DNA of 13,346 bases. It comes from MGIIa-L3 sp038150305 (GTDB taxonomy: Archaea > Thermoplasmatota > Poseidoniia > Poseidoniales > Poseidoniaceae). Below are positions 1 to 8,700 of this stretch, one piece after another (the first letter of the stretch is position 1; each line of letters starts with the position of its first letter). The notes beneath the pieces were generated by a model. It was not told where the DNA came from. It made no database searches and worked only from the letters and a program-made list of their open reading frames with translations. Both the position numbers and the translations under genes were made by a program. The DNA is taken from positions 1 through 13,346 of the forward strand of contig JAYOTG010000035.1 of assembly GCA_038150305.1 (NCBI GenBank), in the 5' to 3' direction.

Positions 1-1196
1 AGCGCATGATTCAGTTCCGCGTCTCCTGGATGGACGACGACGGCAACCTGCAGGTCAACCGCGGTTTCCGCATCCAGTTCAACGGCGCCATTGGACCCTA
101 CAAGGGCGGTCTGCGCTTCCACCCCTCGGTGAACGCGTCCATCCTCAAGTTCCTCGCCTTTGAGCAGATTTTCAAGAACAGCCTGACCGGCCTTGCGATG
201 GGCGGCGGCAAGGGCGGTTCGGACTTTGATCCCAAGGGCAAGTCCGACGCCGAGGTCATGCGCTTCTGCCAGGCCTTCATGATGGAACTCTGGCGCCACA
301 TCGGCCACAACCTCGACGTGCCTGCGGGCGACATCGGCGTTGGCGGTCGTGAAATCGGCTACATGTTCGGCATGTACCGCAAGCTCCGCAACGACTTCGA
401 GGCCGGCGTCCTGACCGGCAAGGGCCTCGACTACGGTGGCTCGCTCATCCGTCCCGAAGCCACCGGCTACGGCTGCGTGTACTTCGCCCGCGAGATGCTC
501 GCCACCAAGGGCAAGTCCTTCGAAGGCGCCACCGTGGCCATCTCCGGCTCCGGAAACGTCGCACAATTCGCCGCAGAGAAGGTCCTCGACCTCGGCGGCA
601 AGCCCGTGACCATGTCCGACTCCAGCGGCTGGATTCACGTGCCCGGAGGCATCGACCGCGCCATGCTCGCCGAGATCATGGACTTGAAGAACAACCGCCG
701 AGGGCGCATCTCCGAGATGGCCGGCCACGACGGCGTGACCTACACGCCCTCGCAGCCCGAGCCCTCGCTCAACGGCCTGTGGGGCGTCAACGTGGACGTC
801 GCACTGCCGTGCGCCACGCAGAACGAGCTCAACGGCGAGGAAGCCGCGATGCTGGTCGAGAACAGCGTCATCGCCGTGGCCGAGGGCGCCAACATGCCCT
901 GCACTCCCGAAGCCGTGACCGCCTTCCAGAACGCAGGCGTGCTCTTCGCGCCCGGCAAGGCCAGCAACGCCGGTGGTGTTGCGACCTCCGGCCTCGAAAT
1001 GTCACAGAACTCGCTCCGCTTGTCGTGGACCCGAGAGGAAGTCGACGCGCGTCTCGAGAAGATCATGATCGGCATCCACGAGAACGCCGCCGCCGCCGCC
1101 AAGGAATACGGCCGCGAAGGCGACTACGTGTTCGGTGCGAACGTGGCCGGCTTCCGCAAGGTCGCCGACGCGATGATCGCGCAGGGCGTGGTGTGA
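1..1196 (+). CDS. gdhA: NADP-type glutamate dehydrogenase, 5'-truncated by window edge
   Basis: This cytoplasmic enzyme interconverts 2-oxoglutarate plus ammonium and L-glutamate; this subtype normally works in ammonium assimilation with NADPH. About 397 residues are visible, in frame from base 3, ending at the TGA at 1194-1196. The ATG at base 6 is internal: the family is about 447 residues long and the visible part aligns, from memory, with E. coli GdhA from the segment IQFRV near residue 61. Counting from that Met, the substrate-binding PYKGG (Lys33), the catalytic-lysine motif MGGGKGG (Lys69, equivalent to clostridial Lys125) and PAGDIGVGG (Asp109, equivalent to Asp165) are intact. The Rossmann fingerprint GSGNVA is followed by SDSSG, as in NADP-preferring members, so cofactor preference is inferred. 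The end, GANVAGFRKVADAMIAQGVV, is canonical. The similarity to bacterial GdhA could reflect old lateral transfer. The promoter and true start are outside the window. Confidence 0.97.
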   Translation, partial: RMIQFRVSWMDDDGNLQVNRGFRIQFNGAIGPYKGGLRFHPSVNASILKFLAFEQIFKNSLTGLAMGGGKGGSDFDPKGKSDAEVMRFCQAFMMELWRHIGHNLDVPAGDIGVGGREIGYMFGMYRKLRNDFEAGVLTGKGLDYGGSLIRPEATGYGCVYFAREMLATKGKSFEGATVAISGSGNVAQFAAEKVLDLGGKPVTMSDSSGWIHVPGGIDRAMLAEIMDLKNNRRGRISEMAGHDGVTYTPSQPEPSLNGLWGVNVDVALPCATQNELNGEEAAMLVENSVIAVAEGANMPCTPEAVTAFQNAGVLFAPGKASNAGGVATSGLEMSQNSLRLSWTREEVDARLEKIMIGIHENAAAAAKEYGREGDYVFGANVAGFRKVADAMIAQGVV

Positions 1197-1200
1197 CCTC

Positions 1201-1214
1201 ACGGAACGTTCCGT
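1201..1214. promoter_or_regulatory. perfect 14-bp palindrome after gdhA
   Basis: ACGGAACGTTCCGT reads identically on both strands. It starts 5 bases after the gdhA stop and lies 88 bases before the exporter start. With no central loop it resembles a dyad protein-binding site more than a terminator hairpin. Its core GAACGTTCC recurs at 2631-2639, in the only other intergenic region of the window. The role is unproven. Confidence 0.4.
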
Positions 1215-1228
1215 ACCACGCCTTTCCG

Positions 1229-1251
1229 TTCGGGCGCCTGTCGGTCCCGAA
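1229..1251 (+). terminator. possible weak hairpin downstream of gdhA
   Basis: TTCGGG (1229-1234) and CCCGAA (1246-1251) can pair across an 11-base loop. The stem is only 6 bp and no T-run follows, so this is a weak candidate for a 3'-end structure of the gdhA transcript. It may equally be chance in GC-rich DNA. Apart from this and the palindrome at 1201-1214, I see no other element between 1197 and 1302. Confidence 0.2.
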
Positions 1252-1302
1252 TTGACCCTCGGTCGGAGGAAGCATCAGAAGGAAGGTTGGTGTGGATCGT
1301 CT

Positions 1303-1953
1303 ATGGTCGAGACGGAGGCCCTCCTCACGGTCTTGACCGTCCTTGCCATCGGCCTGGTCACGCCCGGCCCGAACAACGTAACGTGCGTGGTGCACGCCGG
1401 CGTGCACGGGGCCCGTGCCAACGTCGTGCTGATCGCCGGCATGTTCGTCGGATTTCTGACCGTTCACCTCGTGAGCGGCCTGCTCGTGGAACAGGTGAAC
1501 GAAGGCAGCCTGCTGTGGGTGGCGCTACACTGGTTCGGCTTGCTTTTCCTCGCGCTCATCGCCCTTCGCCTGCTGACGCTGACGCCCGCTTCGATCCGTG
1601 AAGCGATGGACGACGACGGCTTCGAATCGCTGATCCGTTTGCAGGACGGCACGGTTCCGCGTCTGGGCTTCCGCACCGGCCTGACGATGCAGTTCGTCAA
1701 CGGCAAGGAGTGGGCGCTGGTCATCACCATCATGCGTCAGGCGCTCGACGGCTTCGGCGGCGGCCTGACCGGGATGTTGCTCATCGCCTCCCTGACGTGC
1801 ACTGGTGGCGTGGCCGCCATGAGCCTGTGGAGCGTCGGCGGCGGGCGGCTGACGGACGTCCTTCGCGACGACGTGCGCGGTCGTCGCGTGCTGGTCGGGC
1901 TGGGCGTGCTCGTGCTGCTTCTGTTGACCGCGCTGGCGCTGCGCGGGCCCTGA
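1303..1953 (+). CDS. LysE/RhtB-family amino-acid exporter
   Basis: This is a predicted membrane transporter of 216 residues, close to the usual 200-220 for LysE/RhtB proteins that export amino acids such as lysine, threonine, homoserine or leucine. Substrate cannot be read from sequence. Hydrophobic segments lie at about residues 5-24, 38-62, 70-92, 134-145, 150-175 and 194-213, fitting a six-segment topology, with a charged loop at about 95-125. The family signature near the N terminus is present as TPGP (20-23) followed by two Asn. The second family motif, usually N-P-K-x-W, appears as NGKEW (133-137) with Gly replacing Pro. The start chosen is the ATG at 1303, because it puts the hydrophobic segment and TPGP at the usual distance; an in-frame TTG at 1252 would add 17 polar, non-conserved residues. 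No clear Shine-Dalgarno is seen. The TGA stop touches the stop of the convergent regulator gene. Confidence 0.85.
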   Translation: MVETEALLTVLTVLAIGLVTPGPNNVTCVVHAGVHGARANVVLIAGMFVGFLTVHLVSGLLVEQVNEGSLLWVALHWFGLLFLALIALRLLTLTPASIREAMDDDGFESLIRLQDGTVPRLGFRTGLTMQFVNGKEWALVITIMRQALDGFGGGLTGMLLIASLTCTGGVAAMSLWSVGGGRLTDVLRDDVRGRRVLVGLGVLVLLLLTALALRGP

Positions 1954-2583
1954 TCAGACCTGGCTCTGGCCGATATAATACACNNNNNNNNNNGTGTCTT
2001 GTCGAATGTTCAACTTCTCCGCCAATTCCCGTTGTGAGCACCGCCGCGGTGTGTCGTAGTAGCCCATGTGTTGGGCGGTTTCGAGGACCTCTTGCCGGCG
2101 TGGAGAAAGCGTCGGTCCAATGCGGGCCGCGCCGGGTTGTGACTGCGAAATGCGGAGCCTGAGGTTGCCCGGGACAAGCGAATCCATCGCTTTGCGGTAC
2201 GTGCGCACCCCCTCAACGGTGCCTGAAATCGTCACGTGGAAGCCTGCTTTGTGGTTCAGCCACGTCGGTCGCGAGAGCCAGCACCCCTCGGTCGTGGTGA
2301 AGAGCGCCATGATGGGGCCCGAGGTGTGGATGGTCGCCACCACGTGCCGGCCGTTGCGGGCGTGGACGTCATGGACGACGAGCGAACTTTCAGCCGGGAT
2401 GTCGTCGACGTCCTTGCCTTCGAGGAAGGCGATGTCCACGACGAGGTCCATGCCATCGCCGTGTGCGCCCAAACTGGCCAGCACTTCGACGTGCTCGACG
2501 GTGCCCATCAGGGCGCCACCGGGCAAACCTGCACCCTGTTTCGCGTCAATGTCGACGGTGACGTGGCGGAGTGGGACGTTCAT
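1954..2583 (-). CDS. HTH_10-type transcriptional regulator, interrupted by assembly gap
   Basis: This is a predicted DNA-binding regulator with the bacterio-opsin-activator type C-terminal helix-turn-helix (HTH_10). The visible frame is 209 codons, four of them unknown because of the N run. Residues 1-145 form a domain I do not recognise, possibly a ligand or signal sensor. Residues about 159-196 carry the HTH_10 pattern: LSPRRQEVLETAQ, then GYYDTPR (174-180), then SQRELAEKLNIRQD. The base pair left of the N run fixes the next residue as Thr. The recognition helix would follow, exactly where the sequence is missing. After the gap the frame reads VYYIGQSQV and stops, which looks like a natural C terminus. 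The ATG at 2583 is the only start after an in-frame stop at 2599-2601; GGTAGTGA, 7 bases upstream, is a weak Shine-Dalgarno candidate. The gene is divergent from the giant gene and shares its upstream region, so autoregulation and control of that gene are plausible but unproven. Confidence 0.82.
   Translation of the reverse strand: MNVPLRHVTVDIDAKQGAGLPGGALMGTVEHVEVLASLGAHGDGMDLVVDIAFLEGKDVDDIPAESSLVVHDVHARNGRHVVATIHTSGPIMALFTTTEGCWLSRPTWLNHKAGFHVTISGTVEGVRTYRKAMDSLVPGNLRLRISQSQPGAARIGPTLSPRRQEVLETAQHMGYYDTPRRCSQRELAEKLNIRQDXXXXVYYIGQSQV
1984..1993. other. assembly gap (10 N)
   Basis: Ten consecutive N lie inside the 3' end of the HTH_10 regulator gene. HTH_10 proteins normally have about 10-15 residues (the recognition helix and a following Leu/Arg/Ala/Glu-rich segment) between the last residue before this gap and the last residues after it, whereas 10 N leave room for only four codons. 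The true missing length is therefore probably greater than 10 bases. The flanks read ACAC on the left and GTGT on the right, a short inverted repeat that may be chance. Confidence 0.98.
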
Positions 2584-2597
2584 CGTATGTTCACTAC

Positions 2598-2611
2598 CCT
2601 ATCATGATAGG
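2598..2611. promoter_or_regulatory. perfect 14-bp palindrome, candidate operator
   Basis: CCTATCATGATAGG is identical on both strands. Its near edge is 14 bases upstream of the regulator start codon and 37 bases upstream of the giant-gene start codon, where an archaeal operator could block both promoters. The adjacent divergent HTH_10 gene is the obvious candidate for the binding protein, but this is inferred from position only. Confidence 0.5.
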
Positions 2612-2630
2612 TTGAAACGCTCATTGACTT

Positions 2631-2639
2631 GAACGTTCC
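2631..2639. promoter_or_regulatory. GAACGTTCC motif shared with the gdhA 3' palindrome
   Basis: This 9-base sequence, containing the 8-bp palindrome GAACGTTC, ends 9 bases before the giant-gene start codon. The identical 9-mer forms the core of the 14-bp palindrome at 1201-1214. It may be a second protein-binding site or a coincidence. Confidence 0.25.
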
Positions 2640-2648
2640 TCCACGACC

Positions 2649-2729
2649 ATGTCCAGCGTAGCTTCTCCCCTCACGACCCGCCGAGCCATCTTGCTCGTCG
2701 CGTTGATGGTGCTCATGGGTCAAGCCGGT
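2649..2729 (+). other. signal peptide of the giant protein
   Basis: Residues 1-27 have a short polar N-region ending in TTRR, then a hydrophobic core AILLVALMVLMGQAG, then a polar acidic stretch. This is a standard export signal. The RR followed by one residue and two hydrophobics also fits the loose twin-arginine pattern (RRx then two hydrophobics), but the core is hydrophobic enough for Sec. Which route is used cannot be decided by eye. The cleavage site is uncertain. Confidence 0.8.
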
Positions 2730-5700
2730 TACTTCCAATCCGGATACTGGATGAACGACGGGGAATCCGCGCCTATCGAGCCTCTTGCGACGACCGCGGA
2801 CGGCCCGATGGCCGCGTTTTCGACGGACGCGTTCCCCAGCCTTGATGCGGACCTTCGTGCTGGCGATCTCAGCGATTGGACGTTTTGGCGACCCAACGCC
2901 ACCGACAATTCCGGTACCCGCGGTGGCTTTGACACGTTCAACAGCGCGTTGCCCGACTCCAACGGGCTTGGACAAGCGTACTATGCCGGCCATGGATCGG
3001 CCTACACGGCTTCCTCTTCGGAACTTGGCGGGACCTCCGTCACGGACGGCATGCTGTTGTTCACCCATTATGGCCTGGACAACGGGGCCGTTCATACGGC
3101 TTCGGCCAACCTGTCGCTCAACCTCCCCGCCTCAGCGTTCCTGTCCTTCACCACCGTGACCAAATCCGACGGTTGGAACGACAGTTTGCTCGACATTGCT
3201 GTGTACCAATCCGGCTCGCAAATCAGCCACACCACCGTCGAGCCGGGCTCGGCAAGCCTCCAGAGTGAACGCGTGACGGTGTCCGTCCCCGCCGGCAGCA
3301 GCACCGTCACCATCTCCACCTCCGTTGAGAGCACCAGTTCCTATTGGTACGGAGCAGGCGGCTTTTGGGGCGTCCACAGCTTCCTCGTTGGGGGCGCTGC
3401 TACGCAACTCTCCTTGGGGGCCGACCATGCCTGCGTGCTGGCCTCGGACGGCGACACCAAGTGCTGGGGTGCCAACAACGTCGGCCAACTTGGCCAAGGC
3501 CACATCGAGAACATGGGCGACGAGGTCGCTGAGATGGGCCTAGATTTGCCCTATGTTTTGTTCCCCGAGGACACCTACGCCACTGCCGTCTCGGCGGGCG
3601 GTGAGCACACCTGCTACCTCGTGACCACCACCACGACCGAAGGGATGCCGCTCTGCTTGGGCCGCATCAACTTGCTGGGGTACGGTTGGAGCGACGACGG
3701 AGCCATCGGTGACGGGTACCAAGAAGACGCTTCTCAGATGCCGGATTGGCCCTTGCCAACCGGCCGTCATGTTGACCAGATCGAGGCCGGTTGGAACCAC
3801 ACCTGTGCACTGTTCGACGACGGCAGCATGGGCTGCTGGGGCGACAACACCCACGGTCAACTCGGGACGGGCAACACCTCCTTCCTCGGTGACGCCGCGG
3901 ACGAAGTCGGCGACGGCCTTGCGCTGGTCGACCTGCCCGCGGACACCACGGTGACCTCGATGGCGCTGGGCTGGGACCACACCTGCGTCTTGTACAGCAC
4001 CGGCGACGTCGCCTGCTGGGGAAACAACGCCGACGGGCAGTTGGGCCTCGGGTCCACCACGACCGTCGGTGACGGCGCCGGTGAGATGGGGGGCAACCTC
4101 GTCAACATCAGCCTCCCCTCTGGCGTGAACGCCACCTCCATCTCCGCGGGCGACGGCTTCACGTGCGCGGTGTTCAGCGACGAGTCCATCCGCTGCTGGG
4201 GCCGCAACGACGTCGGGCAACTGGGGCAAGGCAACACCGCCACCTACGGGGACAACAGCGCCGAGACCGTCGGTGGACTGTCCGCGATCGACCTGGGCAG
4301 CACCTACGCCTCGGGCACGAAGATCCTCGACGCGGGGCGCGACCACGTGTGCTCGGTGATCGAGACCAGCAGCACGGCGGGCGTCATCAAGTGCTGGGGC
4401 GGCAACGGCGATGGCCAACTCGGCGTGGGCGACGCGGGCAGCGACAAGCACCGCGGCGACCAATCGGGCGAGATGGGGGCCAACCTCGAAACCTTGGGCA
4501 CCTTCCCTGCGGTACAAGGCCTCGACGTTGGCGGCCTGATGCGCTTCGAGGTGGGCGACCGCTTCGCTTGCTTGATGCGCCTCAGCGACGGCACGGACAC
4601 GGACCCGCAGGTCCAGTGTTGGGGCGCTTCCTCGCAAGGCCGCCTTGGGTACGGCAACACCGAAACCCTCGGCGACTCGTCAACCGATGCTCTCCCGAGC
4701 AGTGACGTGCAACTGAGGCTCAACGAAGCCTACGCGCACGACAGTTGCCATGGCACGAGCATGCCGGATCAGGTTGAGGTGGACACCGCGGACGCTGCAC
4801 GTCGGATGAAGGTCCTCGCCGACGACGAGTCGTGCCCGGTCATCGTTTACACCGACGACGATGCCTCCTCCGTGCTCATGGCCGTCTACCACAACAACCG
4901 CTGGGTCGAAGAGACCGTCTTCGAAACGACGCAGGAGGTGGTTGACCTTGATGCCGGCATCGGGCCCGACGGTCGCGTTCACGTCGCGTGGACGCAAACC
5001 GAAACATCGGGGAACAATGGCGTGTACCATGCGAGCAAGACCAGTGGCCTGTGGTCCCAAAATCAAGCCTTTTACGCCGATGAAGTCGGATTGTTGGTCT
5101 ACCCAGACGGGGACATTGAACTCGTGCTGCTCCAAGCCTCAAGCAACCACATCCGATCGTCGATCTCCACCGACGGTGGCGAAAACTGGGCCCTCGACAT
5201 CAGCCGGGACTATGGCAGCACTGTGGCCTGGAGCGACCTCAACGTGGCCCTCGACGGCGACGGCGTGGCCTACGCGTCCTACAACGTGGACGGAACGCTT
5301 CGCGTCATCAGCCGACCCGCCGGTGGTGATGGTGTGGGCACGGACGATTGGACGGACCACGTGGACGTGCGAAGCGACCTCTCCGACGACGGCGACGTGG
5401 AACGTCAGAGCCTGGTCAGCAGCGTCGGCTCGCTCAGCGGCATGCTCGCCGTGGCTGCGAACGGAAGCACCGGTGGCTGGTCCAACGTGAGCGCGTGCCT
5501 CGACGGGTGGTCCTCGTGCACCACGGCCTCGGATTGGACGGTGGACGCCAGCCTGTCCGGCATCAACTCGACCACGATGGCCATGGCCGTGGACCTCGAC
5601 CAGAACCACTACCTTGCCTACAATTCGAGCAACGGCCTCGTGCTGACGCGCGTCGGTGCCTCCGGCACGGCAACGCCGACGAGCACCCTGTGGCCGCACG

Positions 5701-8700
5701 GCGTTGAGGAAGTCGACCTGCAGTGGTCGGCTCCGGGGCTCCTGTACGCGGCGGTTCGGAACACCAGCGACGGCCACCTTTGGCTCGTTCGCGTCAGCGA
5801 GTTTGGTGGGGTTGGAATGAACGTGGACCTCGACGGTGACGGCTGGCTCGGCATCGACGAGCAAGCCTGCGGTACGGATGCGCATGACGCGTCGTCCACG
5901 CCTTCCGACGCGGACGGTGACGGCTTGTGCGATGGCGTGGACCGGGTGGACGACGAGGTTCATCCGCGTGGTTCGCGCACCATTGCACTCGGGACGTCGT
6001 TCGGCTGCGCCATCACCGGCAACGTCACGCTTGGCTCGTCACAACCGGCGGTCGTCTGCTGGGGCGCCAACGATGAGCAGCAGGTGGGCAACACCACGGC
6101 CACCGCGGCCAGCACCCTCAATGTGGATACGGCCCGAGGCGTCGACCTTCCTGATTGGACGGCTGTGGTCGACCTTGACGCCGGAGATCGGCACGCGTGC
6201 ACCGTCACCACCGAAGGTGAGGTGTTCTGCTGGGGCGCCAACGACCACGGCCAACTCGGCCGTGACACCGGCCACGCCAGCGCCTTCGCCGGTCTTGTGG
6301 ACCTGCCCGATGGCGTGCGCGCCCTTGGCGTCGCGACCGGGGCCAACCACACCTGCATCCACGACCAGCGCGGCGACGTGTGGTGCTGGGGTTCCAACCT
6401 CAAGGGCCAACTTGGCTCGCACGTTTTCGCAAACCCGGACGGTGTGGTGTTGCTTGATTCAGGGTCGTACCCGTGGCTGGTTTCGTCATGGGACCAAACC
6501 ACCCAAAACCAGTTTGCCGCCTTTAGTGACGGCCTTGCTGTTGCTGCCTTGTCTCGCTTCAGTAGTCCGTCCCATCCGGTGGAAAAATTCCAAGACGTGG
6601 ACCTGAACGTGCCTCTTGACGCGACCTTGGTGCTGAACCTCAGCGCGGAGGACGTCGATTTCGGACTCGATGTCTACCTCGACGGCGCGTGGGTGATGGG
6701 CTCCAACGCTGGAGACGTCGACAGCACGTGGTACAACGCCTCTGTCCCGCTCAGCGCAGGTGAGCACACGCTGAAGATCAAGCTCACTTACACGGTGGGC
6801 AATTCGTATGGATGGGACGACTACCTCCACTTGCACGCGGCCCTGCACGGCATGGACATCGCCGAAGGTGGCGCTCCGTATGATGTGGGCGTCAACCTTG
6901 TGCACACCTTGTCCAACAGCACCGGACCGGTCAAACTGTTGCCAGGTGACCATCCAATTTCGGGTCTCGATGCAGGTCAGTACGAAACCTGTGCGACGGA
7001 CGCCAACGGCAACACGACCTGTTGGACCGGCGGCGCCTTGTCAGCCTCAACCAGCACACCTTCTGCGGATTGGCAGAGCGCCATCGCCAACGCCAGCACC
7101 GCCAGCGGTTGTGGCTTCACGTACACCGGCAACACGCCTGATCCGCTGGACACCACCTTCGTGTACCCAAGTGGGGTTGCCGTTGGGACCCAGAACGCCG
7201 CCGTGACGGTGACCAACCACACCTCACTGCCCATCGATTGCTCAGGCCTCCGCGTGGGGACCGCCACCGTCGGCTCGGTGAAGCATTGGGATTGGGAGGA
7301 CATGCACGTGGTGCCCGTTGAACCGGGAAGGACGTACCTCATCGACGTGTTCACAGAGGACAAAGTGGGCACGGACACCAATTCGGATCGGACGAGGGTT
7401 CGCGCCTTCGCCCCGACCTCTGCGGTCACCCAGAACGTGGTCTCCGGTCAGTCGAGCAGCCAGGACAATCACCTGACCAATCGGTTGACCTACACGACGG
7501 CATTGAACCAGAACATCATGATCGTCGGTGTTGAGCGCCTCTACGCTTCGAGTTCTTCTGTGACCTCATCCATCACGGAATACAACCTCAAAGTCACGGA
7601 GGTCGGAAGTCCGCATTCGGACGCCTCCTCGGCGTACCTGTATGACTCGCCGCTGGTGAAGAGGAACGCTGAGACCAATTACAATCCCGTGGGACTGGTC
7701 GGCACCCCTGACGTCGGGCCGGGTGGATCTGCGGGGCAAACCTGTGCTGTTCCGCTGGACGGCGTGGGCTTGGTCTGCGAAAACAGCAACCTCATGACCA
7801 ACCCGATGTCCAGCATCAATTTGCAGTACGAAGACGATGCCAACCGCACCACTTCCTTCTCCATGGGCCAAACCACCGCCTGCGCGGTCCTCAACGGGAG
7901 CCTCGCCTGCTGGGGCAACGAAACGGTCGGCGGTTTGGGCGACGGCGGGAGCGCCGTCTCGACCACGTCCACGCCGGTCAGCGTCAGCCTGCCCACCGGT
8001 TGGGTGCCGGTCGAGGTCGAGGTCAGCGATTTCGACGAGCGGGCCTGCGCCTTGTTGCGCAACGCCACCAACGACAAGCGGGTGTACTGTTGGGGTCCCG
8101 ACGCCGTGGGTTCGCTCGGCAACGGCGGTGGACTATCGTCCACGCCGACCACCGCGCCGGGCACCCCCGTTCAGTGGTTCAACGACCCGCTTGAGGTCCA
8201 GACGGATTCGTTCGAACTGGACCGCCAACCGTGGGACATCGTTCAACTCGTCGCTGAGAAGTACAACAACAGGAACACCCCCTGCGTGCGTTCCTACGAA
8301 GGCCTCGTGAAGTGTTGGAACACCGACCTTGCCTTCCTCGATTGGGAACACTTGGATTCTGAGAACGAAATGGGGAAGAATTTGCCCTTCGTTGATCTCG
8401 GCACCGAGGTGTACGCCACGGATTTGACGCAAACCTACACGGACAACACCTGCGCCTTGCTTGAGAACGGGACCGTGACCTGTTGGGGCTCGTCCTCCAG
8501 GTCGGGCGTGGACGCCAGCATCTCCGGATACGATACATCGGCGGTGACCGCGAACGGCGACGCGCGTCGTGTGGTCGGGACGGGCACCTCCAGCGGCGTG
8601 TTGACGGATGTGGTCGACATCGCGCGCAACTGCGCCTTGCTGTCAAACGGCACCGTGCGCTGTTGGACCCAGTACAACGACCGTGCACATTTTGAGGTCG

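Larger units (their letters stand above)
2584..2648. promoter_or_regulatory. divergent promoter region between regulator and giant gene
   Basis: These 65 bases separate the start codons of two divergent genes, so both promoters must lie here or extend into the neighbouring coding sequence. The AT-rich stretch around 2600-2610 could overlap a TATA element for either direction. A partial Shine-Dalgarno, GGTAGTGA on the minus strand, precedes the regulator. No Shine-Dalgarno precedes the giant gene, so leaderless or short-leader translation is possible. No clear BRE/TATA pair could be assigned by eye. Confidence 0.6.

Noticed and set aside
6..8. ATG at base 6 as the true start of gdhA
   Set aside because: The upstream codon (Arg) continues the conserved family sequence, and the family has about 60 more N-terminal residues. 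The gene is cut by the window edge.
1252..1302. TTG start at 1252 for the exporter, adding 17 residues
   Set aside because: The added residues are polar and charged, unlike the usual LysE N terminus. The ATG at 1303 places the first membrane segment and TPGP at the expected distance.
1977..2000. ACAC...GTGT inverted repeat around the N run as a hairpin or terminator
   Set aside because: The arms are four bases and the intervening sequence is unknown, so no structure can be claimed.
2066..2632. Plus-strand open frame of 188 codons across the regulator gene
   Set aside because: It lies antisense to the HTH_10 gene, has a Ser/Thr/Arg-rich translation with no motif, and would remove the promoter region of the giant gene.
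3540..4637. Minus-strand open frame of 365 codons opposite the first RCC1-like array
   Set aside because: Same explanation: it is in register with the plus gene and ends at one of its rare CTA codons. The repeat pattern is only meaningful on the plus strand.
5166..5189. Sialidase call from the Asp-box
   Set aside because: An Asp-box is a structural motif found in many propellers. Only one clear copy is seen and no catalytic arginines or Tyr/Glu pair could be placed.
5139..5963. Minus-strand open frame of 274 codons
   Set aside because: It is in register with the giant gene and ends at a TCA serine codon of that gene. It has low-complexity composition and no motif.
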